Part shown: one piece after another, positions 12,095 to 24,390 of the stretch
How the letters are laid out: each line of letters opens with the position of its first letter
Position numbering within the stretch: the first letter of the stretch is position 1
Assembly (NCBI GenBank): GCA_030998015.1
Contig: JARWMV010000244.1
Span: forward strand, 248,001 to 312,000
Reading direction: 5' to 3'
DNA: 64,000 nucleotides
Source of the DNA: Ceratorhiza oryzae-sativae
Lineage: Eukaryota > Basidiomycota > Agaricomycetes > Cantharellales > Ceratobasidiaceae
The notes under the pieces: generated by a model
Databases searched by the model: none
What the model saw: the letters and a program-made list of their open reading frames with translations, nothing else
What the model was told of the DNA's origin: nothing
Made by a program: the position numbers and the translations under genes

Positions 12095-13364
12095 CCCTCC
12101 CCCTTGGGACTCAATCAGTGGAGTCCATAAAGTCATCTGTTGGCTGTACCAACAAGGCAGGCATAGCAGTGCCAGCAATCACCAGCATGGACAAGCTAGA
12201 CAGCACATTCTCCTGTCCCCATGCAGAGAGAGCCATGGCAAAGCATGGCAAGAACATTGCCCAGGTGTTTTCTGGGATCCAGGCAACATATGTGCTGCCT
12301 ATATTGCCATGCAATGAGCCTGCACAGAGGATTTAAGACTGTGTATGCACAGTCAGCAATGGAGCTGGGGATGCTGGGATAGCCCAGCACCAAAGGTGTC
12401 ACAACCTCTGAAAGCAGTTGTCAGACTTGCTTTACAAGTGGCTAATGCCTCTGATGGGTCTGGACTATGTCCAGACTACTGCTGATGCATGGCTTGTCTT
12501 GGCTTGATGCTTTGTGTGTGTCTACTGTCTCATGGCTTGACACCATAGGCACTTATGTGCTCATGGCAGATGGACACCTGTCACTGAGTAAGTTACTGTG
12601 GACAGCAGCTAAGTCAGGTGCTTAGTGCTGGGGCTTGCAATGTGGTCTTGACTCAAGACCCTTCTAGCTGTTACTTAAGTTGATAAGTCAGCTAGGGACT
12701 GTTCTTCACACTGGATACTTTAGAGGGGAATTGACAAGGTAGAGCAAGCTGGGGTAGACCAGCTTGCTCTCCTTGCTTTTATACTATTCTAACCAAGGGA
12801 GTGACTAAGCATACATGCAGGATGAGTAAGAAAGAATGGTAGTGATCAGTCAGCCAGTGACTAATAATAATATATCCATCAGTCAGCCAGTACTAATAAT
12901 AGTAGCATGAGTAAGGTGAATGGCAGCAATCAGTAAGTGAGTGACTAATAATAGGACAAGGATCAGTCAGCAGGTGGAGGTGCTTACTCATGAAGTGGAG
13001 GTGGTCAAGCCACAAGACAAAGGTGGAAAACAAAAGGAGAGAAAATGATGGTTAGCCACAAGACCTTTGATTGTGGCTCATGACAAAAGGGTTTGGCCAG
13101 GGTCAGCCCAGCTCATCTGTTCCAAGTTGTGGATCATGAATGATTGTTGCATGTGAAATACAATGTTTTGCTGTGTGGGCAAAACCTGACCTGGAGCTGT
13201 TGCCATCTGGGTGAACAACAAAATGTCCTCCAGGACTCCAGGGGAGTTGGCTAGGTCAGTCAATTGTCAGGTGGCAACAGTATGTTGCACCCACCATTGG
13301 TAGAACAGCTTGAGGGTGACCCAGGCACTTGACTGGGGGAGATGGACAGTCCTCCAGAACCATT
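12095..13364 (-). mobile_element. Interior of a possible non-autonomous LTR element
   Basis: Lies between the 227-bp LTR and the LTR-A end at 13365. On the minus strand the base just after that LTR end is followed within 2 nt by TGGTTCTGGAGGAC, which has the TGG start of a tRNA primer site. Only short frames occur (13078-13263 minus; 12111-12314 minus) and none matches gag or pol clearly. LTR and interior may also come from different elements. Confidence 0.3.
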
Positions 13365-15984
13365 TGTTATGGATCACTAACATTTTTCTATTATTTTAGT
13401 CTGCTCTGCCAACCTCAAGTGATGCCTCTGTAATTTTCTTGAAATTAAATGAATTTGTATGTGCTCCAAATTGTACTATTTAATGGAATGGAAAATAGTA
13501 CAAATTTCTTGCTTTCCAACACATATTTTATTAAGTTTTTACAATAAGATCTCAGAGAGATACAGAGGTTGCAATATTTCCTCTTATCAGGAGATATTGA
13601 TTACAACATTGCACTGCTCATATCTTGGCAACTGCTTGCACTATCAAAGCAGTCTTGTGGTCTGTCAATAGCTAATCTTCAGCAGTATCTGCTGCCTGAA
13701 TGTTACAGGTCAGGGTACACTTGAATATCTAGAGCTTAAGCAAATGTAGATATGTTAGTATACACTAATTGTACTCAATACTTCTTAGACTAGAGTAAGA
13801 AGGCTCAAAGTAGTTGCAATGCAATCAAGTAACACTCAAGGTAGTCTTAATCTTTCACAGTGTAAACTGACTAATTTATAGGTATAAAGAGCAAGACTAC
13901 TATGGTCAGGTTCCCTTAGATATCTTAAATGTAGTTCAGCCCTAGTTGCTTGGACTAACTGATACTAATCTTAATACTAGGCTTAAGCAATAGCTTATAG
14001 GATAGATGGTGGGCTGCCTAATGTGTGTACTTCCTCAGCTACAGGTACTTAGATTTCCTCTAATAGCTGGTACTTAATGTCATGCTTAATCAGGCAATAT
14101 TGTATCCTTATATATCTCTGTATATAAGATACAATGACTCAGACAGTATATAACTAATATGGTACTTTATTCCTCAGTACTAGTTATATAAGAAATCACA
14201 CACAGACAGGAGAAAAATAGAAAGAGAAAAAGGAAACCAATAACTGGTCTGGGTTGAGTAGTGAAGGGAAGGTGGTCTGGAAGGGCCTCAGAGGAGGTCC
14301 TTTTATACCCTGAGGAGGGCATTCCAGAGCCAAATAGATACATGCATGCCAGTGCAATCATCAAAAGAGGGTACTGCTATACTTGGGGTACACCCTAGCC
14401 CAATATAGGATAAAAGAGTAAAGACAGGGTGTGGATCAAAGGCATTGATGCATCTGAGACCTGCTATTGGCTTGTAGATCATATTATCATAGTATATACA
14501 TGTAATGAACAGAGGCTACATCTCAGTGAGTCATAAAGTGAGTCAGAGAAGCTTCTGGATCAATTTGGGAAGCTCTCCTGACTCACTGGAGTCATTAGAT
14601 CTTGATTGATGGTCCAGTAAGATTCTAATGATCTTCGGGCCATTCCGGCGCGAGGATCCGGTGGATCGCGACGATCTTCGGGCAGCAGATACTGCCGAAG
14701 ATTGGCTATCGATAGAGCACAAGATCGCTTTGATAGCGTAAGCGGTTGCCGAGATATGAGCGATGCGATGTTGTAATCAATATCTCCTGATAAGAGGAAA
14801 TATTGCAACCTCTGTATCTCTCTGAGTTCTTAAGATAAAATCACGATAAAATATGCGTTGGAAAGAGGAGATTTTGTACTATTTAATGGAACACAAATAG
14901 TACAATTTTAGACGCATACAAATTCATTTAATTTCAAGAAAAATTACAGAGGCATTGCTTGAGGTTGGCAGAGCAGACTAAAATAATAGAAATATGTTAG
15001 TGATCCATAACACTGAAGATCATTGCAATCCACCAGATCCTTTCACTGGAATGGTCTGAGGATCATTAGAATCTTACTGGACCATCAATCAAGATCTAAT
15101 GACTCCAGTGAGTCAGGAGAGCCTTCCCAATTGATCCAGAAGCTTCTCTGACTCACTTTATGACTCACTGAGATGTAGCCTCCATTCATTACATGTATAT
15201 ACTACAATAATATGATCTACAAGCCAATAGCAGGTCTCAGATGCATCAATGCCTTTGATCCACACCCTGTCTTTACTCTTTTATCCTATATTGGGCTAGG
15301 GTGTACCCCAAGTATAGCAGTACCCTCTTTTGATGATTGCACTGGCATGCATGTGTCTATTTGGCTCTGGATTGCCCTCCTCAGGGTATAAAAGGACCTC
15401 CTCTGAGTCCCTTCCAGACCACCTCCTCTACTCAACCCAGACCAGTTATTGGTTTCTTTTCTCTTTCTATTTTCTCTTGTCTGTGTGTGATTTCTTATAT
15501 AACTAGTACTGAGGAATAAAGTACCATATTAGTTATATACTGTCTGAGCCATTGTATCTTATATACAGAGATATATAAGGATACAATATTGCCTGATTGA
15601 GCATGACATTAAGTACCAGCTATTAGAGGAAATCTAAGTACCTGTAGCTGAGGAAGTACATGCATTAGGCAGCCCACCATCTATCCTATAAGCTATTGCT
15701 TAAGTCTAGTATTAAGATTAGTATCAGTTAGTCCAAGCAACTAGGGCTGAACTACATTTAAGATATCTAAGGGAACCTGACCATAGTAGTCTTGCTGTTT
15801 ATACCTATAAATTAGTCAGTTTACACTGTGAAAGATTAAGACTACCTTGAGTGTTACTTGATCACATTGCAACTACTTTGAGCCTTCTTACTCTAGTCTA
15901 AGAAGTATTGAGTATGATTAGTGTATACTAACATATCTACATTTCTTGAGCTCTGGATATTCAAGTGTACCCTGACCTGTAACA
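13365..15984 (-). repeat. LTR-A copy, reverse orientation, interrupted by another LTR-A
   Basis: Begins TGTTATGGATCACTAACA and ends ACCCTGACCTGTAACA, the two reversed LTR-A termini. It is split after 13700 by a forward LTR-A (13701-15012) with CTGAA duplicated (13696-13700 and 15013-15017). Nearly every CpG of the LTR-A core is TG or CA here, unlike the inserted copy. Outer flanks (CCATT and GTACA) do not match, so this copy has lost its original target duplication or is rearranged. Confidence 0.85.
13701..15012 (+). repeat. Solo LTR-A (1312 bp) nested in the reverse copy
   Basis: Starts TGTTACAGGTCAGGGTACAC, ends TGTTAGTGATCCATAACA, flanked by a 5-bp duplication CTGAA. Its core at about 14630-14770 keeps many CpG sites. 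On the opposite strand, 14560-14808 is an 82-codon open frame also open in other copies. Confidence 0.9.
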
Positions 15985-16467
15985 GTACACCCCTAAATGC
16001 AGTGTTTACTGTAGGATAGCCTATTAATCTTGGCATCCATCCATAATTCAGCTTGAAAGGAGCAAATCCTGTGCTCAAGCTGATGCTCAAGTTAATAGCA
16101 AGTTCTGTTGCCAGAGTCCTTTCACTCCAGTTTAACTGGTTGCTATCAATCAATGATCAAAGTATTTGGGCTACAGTTTGATTAGCCTGTTCAGTAGATC
16201 CATCTGTTTGCAGGTGGAATGCTGTGGACATCAGCAACTTCACACCAAGTAATCAGTGTAATTCTTGCCACATTGTGGCAATGAATTTTGAGCCTCTATC
16301 AGAGATGATTGTGTCAGGTAACCTGTGCAATCTTACTACTTCTTGTAGTAATATCATTGTGGTGTCTTGCACTGTTATTGTGGTCTGAGTTGGTACCAAG
16401 TGTGCCATAGATGTTAGTCAGCAAATTACAACTAATAAATAATTGAAGTTATTACTTTGCAGGAATG
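15985..16467 (-). pseudogene. Ty3/gypsy integrase fragment
   Basis: Minus-strand translation shows integrase core landmarks: LHRLPDTIISDRGSKF (second Asp), then LQTDGSTEQANQ (the Glu), then STGFAPFKLNYGW. It sits between two LTR-A copies, has no full ORF and differs in sequence from the gypsy element at 16530-24781, so it is a relic of another element. Confidence 0.8.
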
Positions 16468-16529
16468 TGTTACAGGTCAGGGTACACCAGAATATCTAGA
16501 GCTTAAGCAAATGTAGATATGTTAGTATA

Positions 16530-16904
16530 TGTCATGAACTGACATGCATATATCCACTCTACAATATTTTCTCAATTTATTACATTTTATGAGACCATCT
16601 TCAAACATACCTGCCTTTTATGGTATATCTGTGTCATGTGATTCAGGGGATGTTCCAGACTGATAACCAAGATGTATTTCAACTCCAATGTGAAATTCTG
16701 CAGCTCCACAGTTGCTTCTGCTGCTTCTATCTCTTATCAGTCGTGACTCACTGTACAGACTTGTTTGTTATGATGTGGCTTGTACTATGTATATAAACTG
16801 GGTCAAGTTTGCAGAGGACTCCTCAAGAACTTGACCTCTTGTTGAATACAAGTTCTTTTCTTTTCTTACTATTTTCCTCATTGCCTGACTTGTTGTCGTT
16901 GACA
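16530..16904 (+). repeat. 5' LTR of the gypsy element
   Basis: TGTCA..TGACA ends. A TATA box TATATAAA lies at 16790-16797. Predicted transcription start is near 16820-16825, which coincides with the 15-nt stretch (16823-16837) complementary to the primer site. It differs from the 3' LTR at 15 positions, all transitions. Confidence 0.95.
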
Positions 16905-16906
16905 TC

Positions 16907-16921
16907 AGGTCAAGTTCTTGA
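16907..16921 (+). other. Self-priming primer-binding site
   Basis: Two bases after the 5' LTR, AGGTCAAGTTCTTGA is the exact reverse complement of TCAAGAACTTGACCT at 16823-16837 inside the LTR, about 30 bp after the TATA box. In Tf1/sushi elements the 5' end of the RNA folds back and primes reverse transcription (established for Tf1). I did not recognise a tRNA 3' end in this site. Confidence 0.75.
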
Positions 16922-17156
16922 CAATCGTAAGTCTCAGTGTTGTCTGGGATATGTCTGGAACGCTGTTGGTGTCGTCTTGAGATAACTTCCTGTTGCCTTC
17001 CCCAATCCTACTCCACCTATCCACAGCCACAAGACATTGTTGCCCTATATGTGCCTCTGTGAAACCTTGCATAGCTAGGTCCCTCACATGTTGTAACAAG
17101 CTTCAGTTCTCTAATCTCTTTTGTCAACAAGAGGTGGGGTCGCTCATTGCCCTTAA

Positions 17157-17979
17157 GTAGCTGAGCAACAGAGGTCACCTTCCTATTCCAATAGACTTGG
17201 GAAAGGGTCTATCTCTCCTCTTATCTTGTTCTTGCTTGAGTATGTCTCTAACGGAATGCACGGCCCTCAAGTGGCACAACCTTTTACAGAAGACCAGCAC
17301 TGCCATTTGTGTGGGTGGTTTGGACACCTGTCTATCCACTGCTTCACCCTCAACTTGGTCAAAAGTATCCTTGAAGAAGCCAGGCACATTGATTTTAACC
17401 AAGTAGTAATTGTCAAAGTCCACCCCCAGAAAGTTGGATGTGCCCAACAAGCCTTTGTCACTGAGCTGGGTGCCCCTGAGTGCAAAATCTGCCATTGGGC
17501 AAATGCAGCCACCTTCCCAGCACACTGCCTGTATTGTCCTAAGAAGGACAAATTTCTCTACTACTACACCATCCCCTGCAACCAGCTATAAGCTGGAGAA
17601 CCTTGGCCAACAACTCCTTTGTCACCTGTTAAATACCATTGAGAACTTCCAAGACAGGTACTGTTATTACTGAAACAAATATGAAGAAACTTGGGAGAAA
17701 CTTCATGAAGCTGAGGCCTGTTGTGCATACTTAACTGAGCATTTGCACAAACATCAGGAGGACTACCTATCCCTCCTCCAAGACCACCTCAGACTAGAAT
17801 CTATAGTCCAAGAAACAATTGCACCCCAAGAGTACGCTTTCCCCATCTTCTCAATGCCATCAGACCTTCCTCATCCCACCTTTCTAAGTGGCACAAGCTT
17901 GCCAATTCAGGAAGAAGCACCCCTTCCGGCAGCCCAAATCACCCTTCCCCAAGGAAGCACTCCTTCAGGATCAAACTAA
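17157..17979 (+). pseudogene. Decayed upstream ORF with two zinc-knuckle-like motifs, 5' of gag
   Basis: Open from 17157 to the stop at 17589, with probable Met at 17256. It contains CHLCGWFGHLSIHC (C-x2-C-x4-H-x4-C) and then CKICHWANAATFPAHC. After a frame change the coding character continues (17590-17979) with a charged, coiled-coil-like segment TWEKLHEAEACCAYLTEHL, interrupted by a TGA after CYY. This lies in the long leader between primer site and gag. Function unknown; it may be an extra nucleic-acid-binding protein of the element or a captured host fragment. Confidence 0.55.
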
Positions 17980-18189
17980 ACTAAAAAGGCTGGAGTGCCC
18001 CTACCATTGCCAAGACACCAAAAGTTGGGATTTGGATGACATGTGGTTAAGATTTGAGGGAATCGGAAGCTTTGAAGTTTATAGACTTGTGTGGGGAACT
18101 GAAATCCTCTATTACCAAAACAATTCCCAATTTCCTGTACTTCCTTATTGTCTCTGCCATCTTTAGAATTTACCCAAGTTCTTTTTGAA

Positions 18190-19575
18190 ATGGCATCACC
18201 AGCCCCCACTCCTGCTTGGGCCAATATGTCTGATGGAGACAAAGTAATCTATATGCTTCAGTCTATGGATGAGCTGCAAGAATGAACAAACAACCTCCAA
18301 AACAACATTGGAGACGTTGAGCATAACAATAAAACGTACACAGACTCACTTGAAGCCAAGCTCACTACCAACCAAACAAAAATAGATGCCGATGTGGCTG
18401 GACTAGCCACCAATGTCAACAATCTGGTTGGCATGCTTGCAATACTTCAAACCACAATCACACACATTGAAGTGCAAATCAACACTTCCTTGGGTGGCCT
18501 TGGTGCTGCCCAAGTACCATCATCCTCCAGCATAACCCAGCCACCACCAGCTGCTACCCCCTCAAGTGGATCAACTGCAAAGGTTAAAATGGCTGCCCCT
18601 CAAAAATTCAATGGCACAAAGTGTGAGGATGCTATTTCATTCAGAATTGCATGTGCTCAATACATCAATACAAACATGAGTGGACACTCAGTGGATCAGG
18701 TGGTCGCCCTTATCACCTTGTATCTTGAAGGGTCTGCAGCTGAATGGGTCAACTCCTATGAAGAATTTGAAATCCTAAACCCTGGAACCACAATCCTGTG
18801 GCTTCATGATGCCAACCTGTTTTGGCAGGAATTTACTACCCATTATGGGGATTTGAACCACACTGAAAATAACCACAATAAATGGTGGAAACTGAAACAA
18901 TCCAAGACGGTCCAAGACTATCTCACTCTGTTCAACCTATATTTGACTGGGCTCAACTACAACAATGCAGCTATGCATGATCAGTTCTACAATGGGTTGT
19001 CATTGGATGTAACTGACAGCATGGTAGCCCAAAATTATGATCCCTGCACAAAGACATTTGCCCAGCTCACACAGTGGGCCCTGGAGATTGACCATCACCT
19101 CATTTCCTTTGGTAGCAAAAGGACATCTCACAGGGGTAACAAGTCCAGTAGCAATAATGCCTCCTCTAGTAAACCAACAACTACCCACCAAAGCAGCCCC
19201 CAAAAGGAAAAATTCAAGAATGGGGAATGGATCTACAAAATCAAGGACAGTAGGGCAGTTAAGGGTCAAATTGTGGCCATCAGGCCCAACACCAAGGGGT
19301 TCATGGTTCCCACCATTTGCTACAATGGTAGCAGCACCAATGTACAAGAATCCTTCAAGGATATAAAGAAGGATAATCACCCCCCAGCAGCCCCTAAGGC
19401 AAAGGACCCAGACGCAATGGATCTGGATAGTGCAGGAAAAGGGAAGGGGACAAACACCTGCTATAACTGTGGAGGACAGGGTCATATTGCCGCCAAATGC
19501 CCCTTGGCCAAGATGTCAGGATACAAGGCAGTGGTTGAGGATGTAGAAACAACTGATGACAAGTTGGTAAAATAA
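18190..19575 (+). pseudogene. Gypsy gag (capsid/nucleocapsid) with one in-frame stop
   Basis: Frame from ATG 18190 to the stop at 19573-19575, broken only by TGA at 18283-18285 (codon 32), where an Arg codon CGA is likely. A gag capsid-like segment with TLYLEGSAAEWV (18718 onward) is followed by a basic Ser/Lys-rich region and one zinc knuckle CYNCGGQGHIAAKC at 19459-19500. Pol starts immediately after, its frame overlapping the gag stop. Confidence 0.88.
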
Positions 19576-19904
19576 TGAGCTCAAACCATGCCAGGGGGGC
19601 AGTCTTGGGTGCTATGTTACAAAATGCGCAGAATGAAAATGAAAATATGGAAATGGAATGTATGTCATTAGGAAACCAATCACAACTACAGTTTTTCTTT
19701 CATGCATTCCCTCTGTGCATAACCCCCAAACACAAGTCTGCATATAATATGAAAAAATTCAATGGATGGGCCATGATTGATTCAGGGGCCACATCAGTAT
19801 TTATCCATGAAGACCTTGTTAAACAATATTGTATCCCTACTGTCTCCCTAAAACACCAAAAAAACCACAAGTTATCAATGGAAGGGAGATCAATTCAGGG
19901 TCTG

Positions 19905-21214
19905 TGTTACAGGTCAGGGTACACTTGAGTATCTAGAGCTTAAGCAAATGTAGATATGTTAGTATACACTAATCGTACTCAATACTTCTTAGACTAGAGT
20001 AAGAAGGCTCAAAGTAGTTGCAATGCAATCAAGTAACGCTCAAGGTAGTCTTAATCTTTCACAGTGTAAACTGACTAATTTATAGGTATAAAGAGCAAGA
20101 CTACTGTGGTCAGGTTCCCTTAGATATCTTAAATGTAGTTCAGCCCTAGTTGCTTGGACTAACTGATACTAATCTTAATACTAGACTTAAGCAATAGCTT
20201 ATAGGATAGATGGTGGGCTGCCTAATGTGTGTACTTCCTCAGCTACAGGTACTTAGATTTCCTCTAATAGCTGGTACTTAATGTCACGCTCAATCAGGCA
20301 ATATTGTATCCTTATATATCTCTGTATATAAGATACAACAACTCAAACAGTATATAACTAATATGGTACTTTATTCCTCAGTACTAGTTATATAAGAAAT
20401 CACACACAGACAAGAGAAATAGAAAGAGAAAAGAAAAGAAACCAATAACCAGTCTGGGTTGAGTAGTGAAAGGAGGGTGGTCTGGAAGGGCCTCAGAGGA
20501 GGTCCTTTTATACCCTGAGGAGGGCATTCCAGAGCCAAATAGATACATGCATGCCAGTGCAATCATCAAAAGAGGGTACTGCTATACTTGGGGTACACCC
20601 TAGCCCAGTATAGGATAAAAGAGTAAAGACAGGGTGTGGATCAAAGGCATTGATGCATCTGAGACCTGCTATTGGCTTGTAGATCATATTATCATAGTAT
20701 ATACATGTAATGAATGGAGGCTACATCTCAGTGAGTCATAAAGTGAGTCAGAGCAGCTTCTGGATCAATTTGGGAAGCTCTCCTGACTCACTGGAGTCAT
20801 TAGATCTTGATTGATGGTCCAGTAAGATTCTAATGATCTTCGGGCCATTCCGGCACGAGGATCTGGTGGATCGCAACGATCTTCGGGCAGCAGATACCGC
20901 CGAAGATTGGCTATTGATAGAGCACAAGATCGCTTTGATAGCGTAAGCGGTTGCCGAGATATGAGCGGTGCGATGTTGTAATCAATATCTCCTGATAAGA
21001 GGAAATATCGCAACCTCTGTATCTCTCTGAGATCTTATCGTAAAAACTTAATAAAATATGCGTTGGAGAGCGGGAATTTTGTACTATTTAATGAAACAGA
21101 AAATAGTACAATTCAAAGTGCATACAAATTCGAGTATTTCACAATTTAATTACAGAGGCATCGCTTGTTGGCAGAGCAGACTAAAATAATAGAAAATGTT
21201 AGTGATCCATAACA
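19905..21214 (+). repeat. Solo LTR-A (1310 bp) inside gypsy pol
   Basis: Starts TGTTACAGGTCAGGGTACAC and ends GTTAGTGATCCATAACA, with 5-bp duplication GTCTG (19900-19904, 21215-21219). It separates protease from RT, so LTR-A was active after the gypsy insertion. An 82-codon minus-strand frame (20765-21013) is preserved. Confidence 0.95.
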
Positions 21215-24200
21215 GTCTGTGACCCACTATTGCACCTTTGAGTTGTGCATTCAGGAGCACCAAGAAATTCTCAGTGCCTATGTTGTGAACATTGGCAAAA
21301 ATGATTTAGTCCTGGGCATGTCATGGCTCAAATTCCATAACCCCAACATTGATTGGGATGGAAAGGACATGAAGTTCAACTTGCTGATATGCTTGAAGCA
21401 CTGCATCACAAAACCCTTGCACATGCATGCAAACAAACCCAAGGAGCTTCAGTTGGACTCCTTAGACTCCCTCCCAACAAAATATAAAGAATTCCAGAAA
21501 ATATTTGCTGAAGAAGACAACGTCCAGCCATTACCACCCCATAGGAAGTGGGATATGGAAATAGATTTAAAACCAGATGCCAAGCCAAGGCATGGCCCCA
21601 TATATAGTGTGGGTGTCAAGGAAGATGCAGAATTGCACAAAACCTTGGATTGCCAACTGAAAGCAGGGCATATCAGACCCTCAAGGTCACCAATGGCATC
21701 CCCAGTCATATTTGTCAAAAAGAAGAATGGGAAGTTGCGCATGTGCATTGACTACTGGCAGCTAAACAAAATGACTGTCTCCAATGTATACCCACTCCCA
21801 CGCATCAACAATATTGTGGAGACTTTGCATGGGGCAAAGATATTCACCAAGTTTGATCTAAAGTGGGGCTTCAACCTCATACAAATTCAGGAAGGGGACA
21901 AATGGAAAGTGGCTTTTAAGACCAAATATGGGTTGTACGAGCCCTTAGTCATGCAATTTGGTCAAAAGAACACACTGGGAACCTTCATGGCCATGATCCA
22001 GGAAGAGTTCCAAGACATCAAGGGCATTTATGTTGTAATCTATATGGATGACATATTAGTGTTCTCCAAAAACCAAGAAGAACATGATGAACATGTCAAA
22101 GAAGTCTTGCGTTGCCTCCAAAAAGCTGGCCTATACTGTGCCCTGGAGAAATGTGTTTTCAATGTCACCAAAGTTGATTACCTGGGAATAGTAGTGACTC
22201 CCCAGGGAATTAAAGTAGATCCAGCCAAGGTCAAAAAAGGTGTTGAATGGCCAACCCCTACCAACCCAACCGAAGTCCTGGAAGGGTTGGGGTTTGCAAA
22301 TTGGTTGAGGCACTTCATAAAAGACTTTTCAAAAATCACAAAATGTCTTTATGAACTTGTCAAGAAGGATGTAAAGTGGGAATGGACAGAAGAAAGGGAT
22401 CAGGCATGGAACCTGCTGAAGCAGAAATTGAAAGAGGCCCCCCTCCTAATTCAGCTAGAATCCAGCAAACCATTTATTTTGGAAACAGATGCCTCAGGCT
22501 ATGCCACAGGTGCTGTGTTACTGCAATATGGAGAAGATGGAATGCTCCACCCAATCTCCTACTACTCCAAGGCAATGGTCCTGGCAGAAAGAAATTATGA
22601 TATTTACAACAAGGAAATGCTGGCAATTATAAAAGCCCTCAAACACTGGTGTCATTTACTAGAAGGGGCCAAACACCCAGTGAACATTGTTTGCAATCAC
22701 AAAAATCTGGAATATTGGAAGATAAATTGGCCACTGAACGGCCAAGTCACACGATGGCATGAGTTCCTGTCCAGATTCAAATTCAAGATTCTATACATCA
22801 AAGGGGCAAAGAACAGCCAGGCGGACATACTCTCTAGGCTGTCAAGGCACATCCCTAAAGAGGGGGGTGAGAGCCAAGCTCTGCTTGTGCAAAACCAATT
22901 TCTTGAACTAAAATCATTGTGGCTACAAGCAATCATGCCAGACCATGACCTGGAACAGCTCATTAGGGATGCCATCCCAGGGGACAAGCACCTGTCAAAA
23001 GTGCTAAAAGCCCTAGACAACAATGAAGAGGTCAAAAACTGGGAATGGGATCAAGGACTTTTATGATACAAGGGCTGAATCTACATCCCAAATAACAAAG
23101 AACTTTGCAAGCTGATCATTGAAAGCCATCATGATAACCCAGCTGCAGGACACCCAGGACAGTTCAGAACATATGAGTTGTTAAACTGCAAATATACATG
23201 GTCATCAATGAAAAAATTGGTCAACAAATATGTCATATATTGTGAATCCTGTATTAGGAATAAGCACAGCAACCAGGTTCCCCCAGGACTCTTAAATCCA
23301 ATACCAGCACCAGAAAAACCTTGGGAGGAGATCACCTATGATTTGATCACTGGGCTACCCTTGTCAGAAGGGTTTGATGCTATATTTACAGTTGTTGACT
23401 GCCTGACAAAAATGGTCCACTTTATCCCATGCCAATCAGAAGCCAGTGCTATGGATTGTGCCAACTTGTTCCTAACATACATATGGAAACTTCATGGGTT
23501 ACCATGGAAAACAATCTCAGACTGTGGCCCCAACTTCACATCCAAATTCCTAAGGCACTTATACAAACAGCTGGATATAAAACCCTCTTACTCTACAGCA
23601 TACCACCCCCAAACAGATGGCCAGTCTGAAAGGGCTAACCAAGTAGTAGAAGGGTACCTAAGACACTACGTATCAGATTGGCAGGACGACTGGGTCTCAC
23701 TCTTACCTCTGGCTGAATTTGCCTACAACAATGGTGTCAATGCCTCAACTGGCAAATCACCGTTCTTTGCAAACTATGGTTTCCATCCAAGACTGGCAGT
23801 GGGGGACAAGGAGGAACAAGAATTCCCCTTAGCAGACAATCATGCAGAATGGCTTCAAAAGGGCCATGATGAACTCAAGGCTGCTCTGGAATTAGCAAAC
23901 CAGAGGACCAAAGAATACTATGATCAGAAGCATCAGACCCCAGAAGCCATCAAGGTGGGAGACAAAGTCTGGCTTGACACCAAGAACATATGCACACAAC
24001 AGGCCTCCAGGAAATTGGCCCATAAGAGAGTTGGACCATCCAAGGTGGTAGCACAACATGGCACTCATGCCTTCAAACTGGACTTGCCAGTAACCATGAA
24101 AATACACCCAGTATTTCATGTCTTGCTCCTGACCAAACATAAAGACAATCCCTATGGACATCAAGCTCCCCCACCTCCACCTGTGGTAACTCCAGAAGGA

Positions 24201-24390
24201 GAAGAAGAATTTGAAATAGAGCAGATCATAAAGTCACAATACAACAAAAGGTCTAACGCCTTTGAATACTATGTCAAATGGCTTGGCTATGACAAGTGAC
24301 AATGGTTAACTTACGATGATCTAGTGAATGCACCAGAACTCATTGCTGACTATGTCAAGTCACACCCAAAGGCACCCCAGGACCCCCATG

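Noticed and set aside
13696..15017. A complete LTR retrotransposon with LTR-A at both ends (13365-15984)
   Set aside because: The inner piece is itself a full LTR-A in the opposite direction with its own CTGAA duplication, so this is nesting and not an element with an interior.
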